NCBI RefSeq assembly: GCF_023546765.1
Contig: NZ_CP097484.1
Coordinates: forward strand, 4,000,001-4,064,000
Origin: Methylobacterium tardum
GTDB lineage: Bacteria > Pseudomonadota > Alphaproteobacteria > Rhizobiales > Beijerinckiaceae
Length of the DNA stretch: 64,000 bases
Direction of reading: 5' to 3'
A model generated the notes under the pieces. That model was not told the origin of the DNA. It was given only the letters and a program-made list of their open reading frames with translations, and ran no database searches. A program made the position numbers and the translations under genes. Shown here piece after piece: positions 61,410 to 64,000 of this stretch (positions within the stretch are counted from its first letter, which is position 1; every line of letters begins with the position of its first letter).

Positions 61410-61424
61410 GCGGGAGATAACCTC

Positions 61425-62203
61425 ATGAGCGCGCGCAGCCATGTCAGCCACGTCGCCGACCAGTTCGGCAGCCGGCCGCGGCCTACGTCACCAGTGCCGT
61501 GCATGCCGCGGGCGCCGATCTCGACCGGATCGGTGCGCTGGTCCGCGGGATGCCGGGCGCGCGGGTGCTCGATCTCGGTTGCGGTGGCGGTCACGTGGCC
61601 TTCGCGGCCGCCGCAGCCGGCGCCGCGGTCACCGCCTACGACCTCTCGGACGCCATGCTGGCGGCGGTGGCCGCCGAGGCGGCCCGGCGCGGCCTGGAGC
61701 GCATCGAGACCCGGCAGGGTGCCGCCGAGGCCCCGCCCTTCCCGGAAGCGAGCTTCGACGCGGTGCTGACCCGCTACAGCGCCCACCACTGGCGCGACGT
61801 CCCGGCCGCCCTGGCGCAGGCGCGGCGGGTGCTGAAGCCGGGCGGGCTGCTGGTCGTCTGCGATATCGTCTCGCCCGAGGAGCCGCTCCTCGACACGCAT
61901 CTGCAGGCGGTGGAACTCCTGCGCGATCCCTCGCATGTGCGCGACTACCGGGTCTCGGAATGGCGCGCGATGCTGGAGGCGGCGGGCTTCGATCCCGGCC
62001 TTCCCTTGGCGAGCCGGCCGCGCATGGAGTTCGCGAGCTGGATCGCCCGGATGCGCACGCCGGCGGTCAACGTCGCGGCGATCCGGGCGCTGCAGGCCTC
62101 GGCCCCCGCAGAGGTGACGGCCTATTTCGCGATCGAGCCCGACGGCAGCTTCCTGCTCAACTCCGTGCTGATCGAGGCGCGCCCGCACGGCGAGGCTGCG
62201 TGA
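61425..62203 (+). CDS. Class I SAM-dependent methyltransferase, frameshifted near the start
   Basis: The first 16 codons read MSARSHVSHVADQFGS; one G is missing at 61474-61475 (CCGGCC), and its repair gives RAAAYVTSAVHAAGADLDRI, joining the main frame to 62203 (259 residues). The core is a methyltransferase fold with ARVLDLGCGGGHVAFAAA (motif I), AYDLSDAMLAAV, and an Asp/Tyr-containing motif RYSAHHWRDVPAALAQARRV. It resembles the UbiE/small-molecule methyltransferase group. Its substrate is not evident. GGGAGA precedes ATG 61425. Confidence 0.87.
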
Positions 62204-62248
62204 GTGAGGTCGTTCGAGCGGTTCGGAGACCGGTAACCGCTCTCCGCC

Positions 62249-62386
62249 GTCATTCCGGGGCGCCGGAGGCGAGCCCGGACCCGGAGGGGCACGTCGCAGG
62301 CGAGCAATCCAGACGCATGTCGGTGCAGGATCGTGCGCGGCGGCGGGTCTGGATCCCGGGCTCCGCTGCGCGGCCCCGGGATGACA
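62249..62386. repeat. Dispersed palindromic repeat, family A, copy 4
   Basis: GTCATTCCGGGGCGCCGGAG and GCGGCCCCGGGATGACAG are the outer arms; AATCCAGACGC and GGGTCTGGATCC pair inside. It sits in the 346-base gap between the methyltransferase and the CorC/HlyC gene, the rest of which holds no gene. Confidence 0.75.
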
Positions 62387-62549
62387 GCGGGAGTCGATGA
62401 CGGAGTTGCCACGCCGGATCGGTCTCGACGGCACAATCGATGCCGCAGGCCGGATGAGGCTTGGCCGTTGAAGCGTCTACACCCTGCACCCATCTTGGAT
62501 GCCCGCGCCACCAGAGGAAGCCGGTCCCGCTCGCCGGGCACGCGGCTCA

Positions 62550-63846
62550 ATGATCCGGCCTGATCGAGCTTATCGTCGTCGTCCTGCTGATCGCGCTGAA
62601 CGGCGTCTTCTCCCTCTCGGAGCTGGCTGTCGTCTCGGCCCGCAAGAGCCGGTTGCGCGCCCTCGCGGCCGACCGCCGCGCCGGCGCCAAGGCGGCGCTC
62701 GCGCTCGCCGAGGAGCCGGGCCGCTTCCTGTCCACCGTGCAGATCGGCATCACGCTGATCGGCATCCTGTCGGGTGTGGTGTCGGGCGCGGCGCTCGGCG
62801 ACCGGCTCGCGGTGACGCTGATCGATCTCGGCCTGCCGAAGGCCTGGGCCGACACGCTCGGCTACACGCTGGTGATCGGCGTGATCACTTACCTGTCGGT
62901 GATCATCGGCGAGCTGGTGCCCAAGCACCTCGCCCTGCGCAACCCGGAGCGGATCGCCTGCGCGGTAGCGCCCGGCATGCGCGTGGTCTCCCGGGCGGCC
63001 CTGCCGGCCGTCTGGCTCCTCGATGCCTCGACCCGGGCGGTGTTCCGCCTGATCGGCCAGGAGACCGAGAGCGCCAGCGCGGTGACCGAGGAGGAGATCC
63101 GCAGCCTCGTGGCGGAGGCAGAGACGGCCGGCGTCATCGAGGGCGACGAGCGCGCGATGATCTCCGGCGTGCTCCGCCTCGGCGACCGGCTCGTGCGCGG
63201 CGTCATGACCCCGCGCACCGACGTGGTCTGGATCGACCTCGCCGACAATCCCGACAGCGTCCGGGCGCAGATCCTGGCGAGCCCCCATGCCCGCCTGCCC
63301 GTGGCCGATGGTGGCCCCGACGCGATGATCGGGATCCTGCAGGTGCGCGACCTGCTCGGTCCCCTGTCGCGCGGCGAGCCCCTCGATCCGCGCGCCCATG
63401 TCCGCCCGGCCCCGGTGCTGCCCGACACCCTCGACGCCCTCGACGCCCTCGAGGCGCTGCGCGAGGCGCCCGTGCCGATCGCGCTGGTCCACGACGAATA
63501 CGGGCATTTCGACGGCCTCGTGACGCCCGCCGACATCCTCGACGCGATCGCGGGGGCGTTCCGGTCGGAGAATGTCGAGCCCGATGCGGTGCGCCGTTCC
63601 GACGGCTCCTGGCTGATCGCCGGCTCGATGCCGGCCGACGAACTGGCCGACCAGCTCGGCCTGCGGCTGCCGCCGTCCCGCGACTACGCGACGGCGGCGG
63701 GCCTCGTGATCGCGGCGCTCCAGCACCTGCCGGAGACCGGAGAGACCTGCGAGATCGCCGGCTGGCGCTTCGAGGTGGTGGATCTCGACGGGCGCCGCGT
63801 CGACAAGCTGCTGGCGACCCGCCTGGAAGAGGTCGAGGCGGAGTAG
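62550..63846 (+). CDS. HlyC/CorC-type (CNNM-CBS) transporter-associated membrane protein
   Basis: The body from 62560 is clear: N-terminal helices (LIVVVLLIALNGVFSLSEL, GYTLVIGVITYLSVIIGEL), the CNNM signature SLSELAVVSARKSRLRA, then CBS domains (VRGVMTPRTDVVWIDLADNP; PVPIALVHDEYGHFDGLVTP) and a CorC_HlyC C-terminal domain. The family is linked to magnesium/cobalt efflux. No normal start exists in this frame before TTG 62653, which would remove helix 1. Dropping one C of CC at 62559-62560 joins ATG 62550 as MIRLIELIVVVLL, 431 residues. That start is inferred. Confidence 0.83.
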
Positions 63847-63847
63847 C

Positions 63848-64000
63848 TCAGGCGGTCTCGCCGGCCAGCCGCCGCGCGGCGCGGTCGCGCCCGATCAGCG
63901 GCAGCAGGCCCGACAAGTCCGGCCCGTGCTCGAGCCCGGTGAGCGCGAGGCGCAGCGGCATGAACAGGCCCCGACCCTTGGCGCCGGTGCGCGCCTTGAT
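63848..64000 (-). CDS. gltX: Glutamyl-tRNA synthetase, C-terminal end
   Basis: The right edge cuts the gene. The 50 visible residues read [40 protein letters not shown] and [10 protein letters not shown], typical of the C-terminal anticodon-binding part of GltX (the [14 protein letters not shown] motif). The enzyme charges tRNA-Glu. Its stop overlaps nothing and lies two bases from the end of the CorC/HlyC gene on the other strand. Confidence 0.9.
   Translation of the reverse strand: MKARTGAKGRGLFMPLRLALTGLEHGPDLSGLLPLIGRDRAARRLAGETA

Overview
The window is about 64 kb of very GC-rich alphaproteobacterial chromosome, most likely Methylobacterium/Methylorubrum or a close Hyphomicrobiales (Rhizobiales) relative. 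Reasons: CtrA beside fliI/fliJ and near flhA, a NepR-like domain, a phasin, a PdhS/DivL-type PAS kinase, an oxalate set (oxlT, oxc, frc), heparinase next to purH, and dispersed palindromic repeats. I saw no tRNA, rRNA, CRISPR array, transposase or prophage. Apart from one AT-rich pocket (about 24.9-25.9 kb) it looks like ordinary chromosome.

Layout. 0-4 kb: pyruvate dehydrogenase operon aceE(end)-aceF-lpdA. 4-7 kb: an AraC regulator and three exported proteins, one chorismate-lyase-like. 7-15 kb: alaS, a lytic transglycosylase, a NepR-receiver fusion, two transglutaminase-like proteins and an L,D-transpeptidase. 15-25 kb: a phasin, a PAS pseudokinase, then the acetate unit acs-yjcH-actP and an MHS-family transporter. 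25-34.5 kb: purH-heparinase, a metal-binding lipoprotein-like SBP with a Zur-like operator, a Spy-like protein, an MsbA-like exporter and ilvE. 34.5-43 kb: a large P-loop protein of unknown function and the oxalate locus (oxlT-oxc rightward, frc and a PAS protein leftward) around an esterase. 43-45 kb: capsule-export genes kpsT- and kpsE-like. 46-53 kb: flhA, a membrane protein, fliJ-fliI and ctrA. 53-64 kb: a trypsin-like protease, cysS, small exported proteins, creA, a DUF2865 protein, a Pro-rich OmpA protein, an MFS transporter, a methyltransferase, a CorC/HlyC protein and the end of gltX.

How genes work together. Oxalate enters by OxlT in exchange for formate, Frc makes oxalyl-CoA, and Oxc decarboxylates it to formyl-CoA. 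The two oxalate transcription units share a GGTAT-N5-AT(A/G)CC element at nearly the same distance from their first genes, so one regulator probably governs both. Acs and ActP take up and activate acetate; the PDH operon supplies acetyl-CoA from pyruvate. CtrA may control flhA through a near-consensus box.

Caution on quality. Eight genes are each broken by one (flhA: two) single-base indels, nearly all shortening or lengthening a run of G or C, and each repairs to a full family-length protein. They are annotated as single genes with the break stated. Sequencing error is the simplest explanation, but real frameshifts cannot be excluded from the sequence alone.
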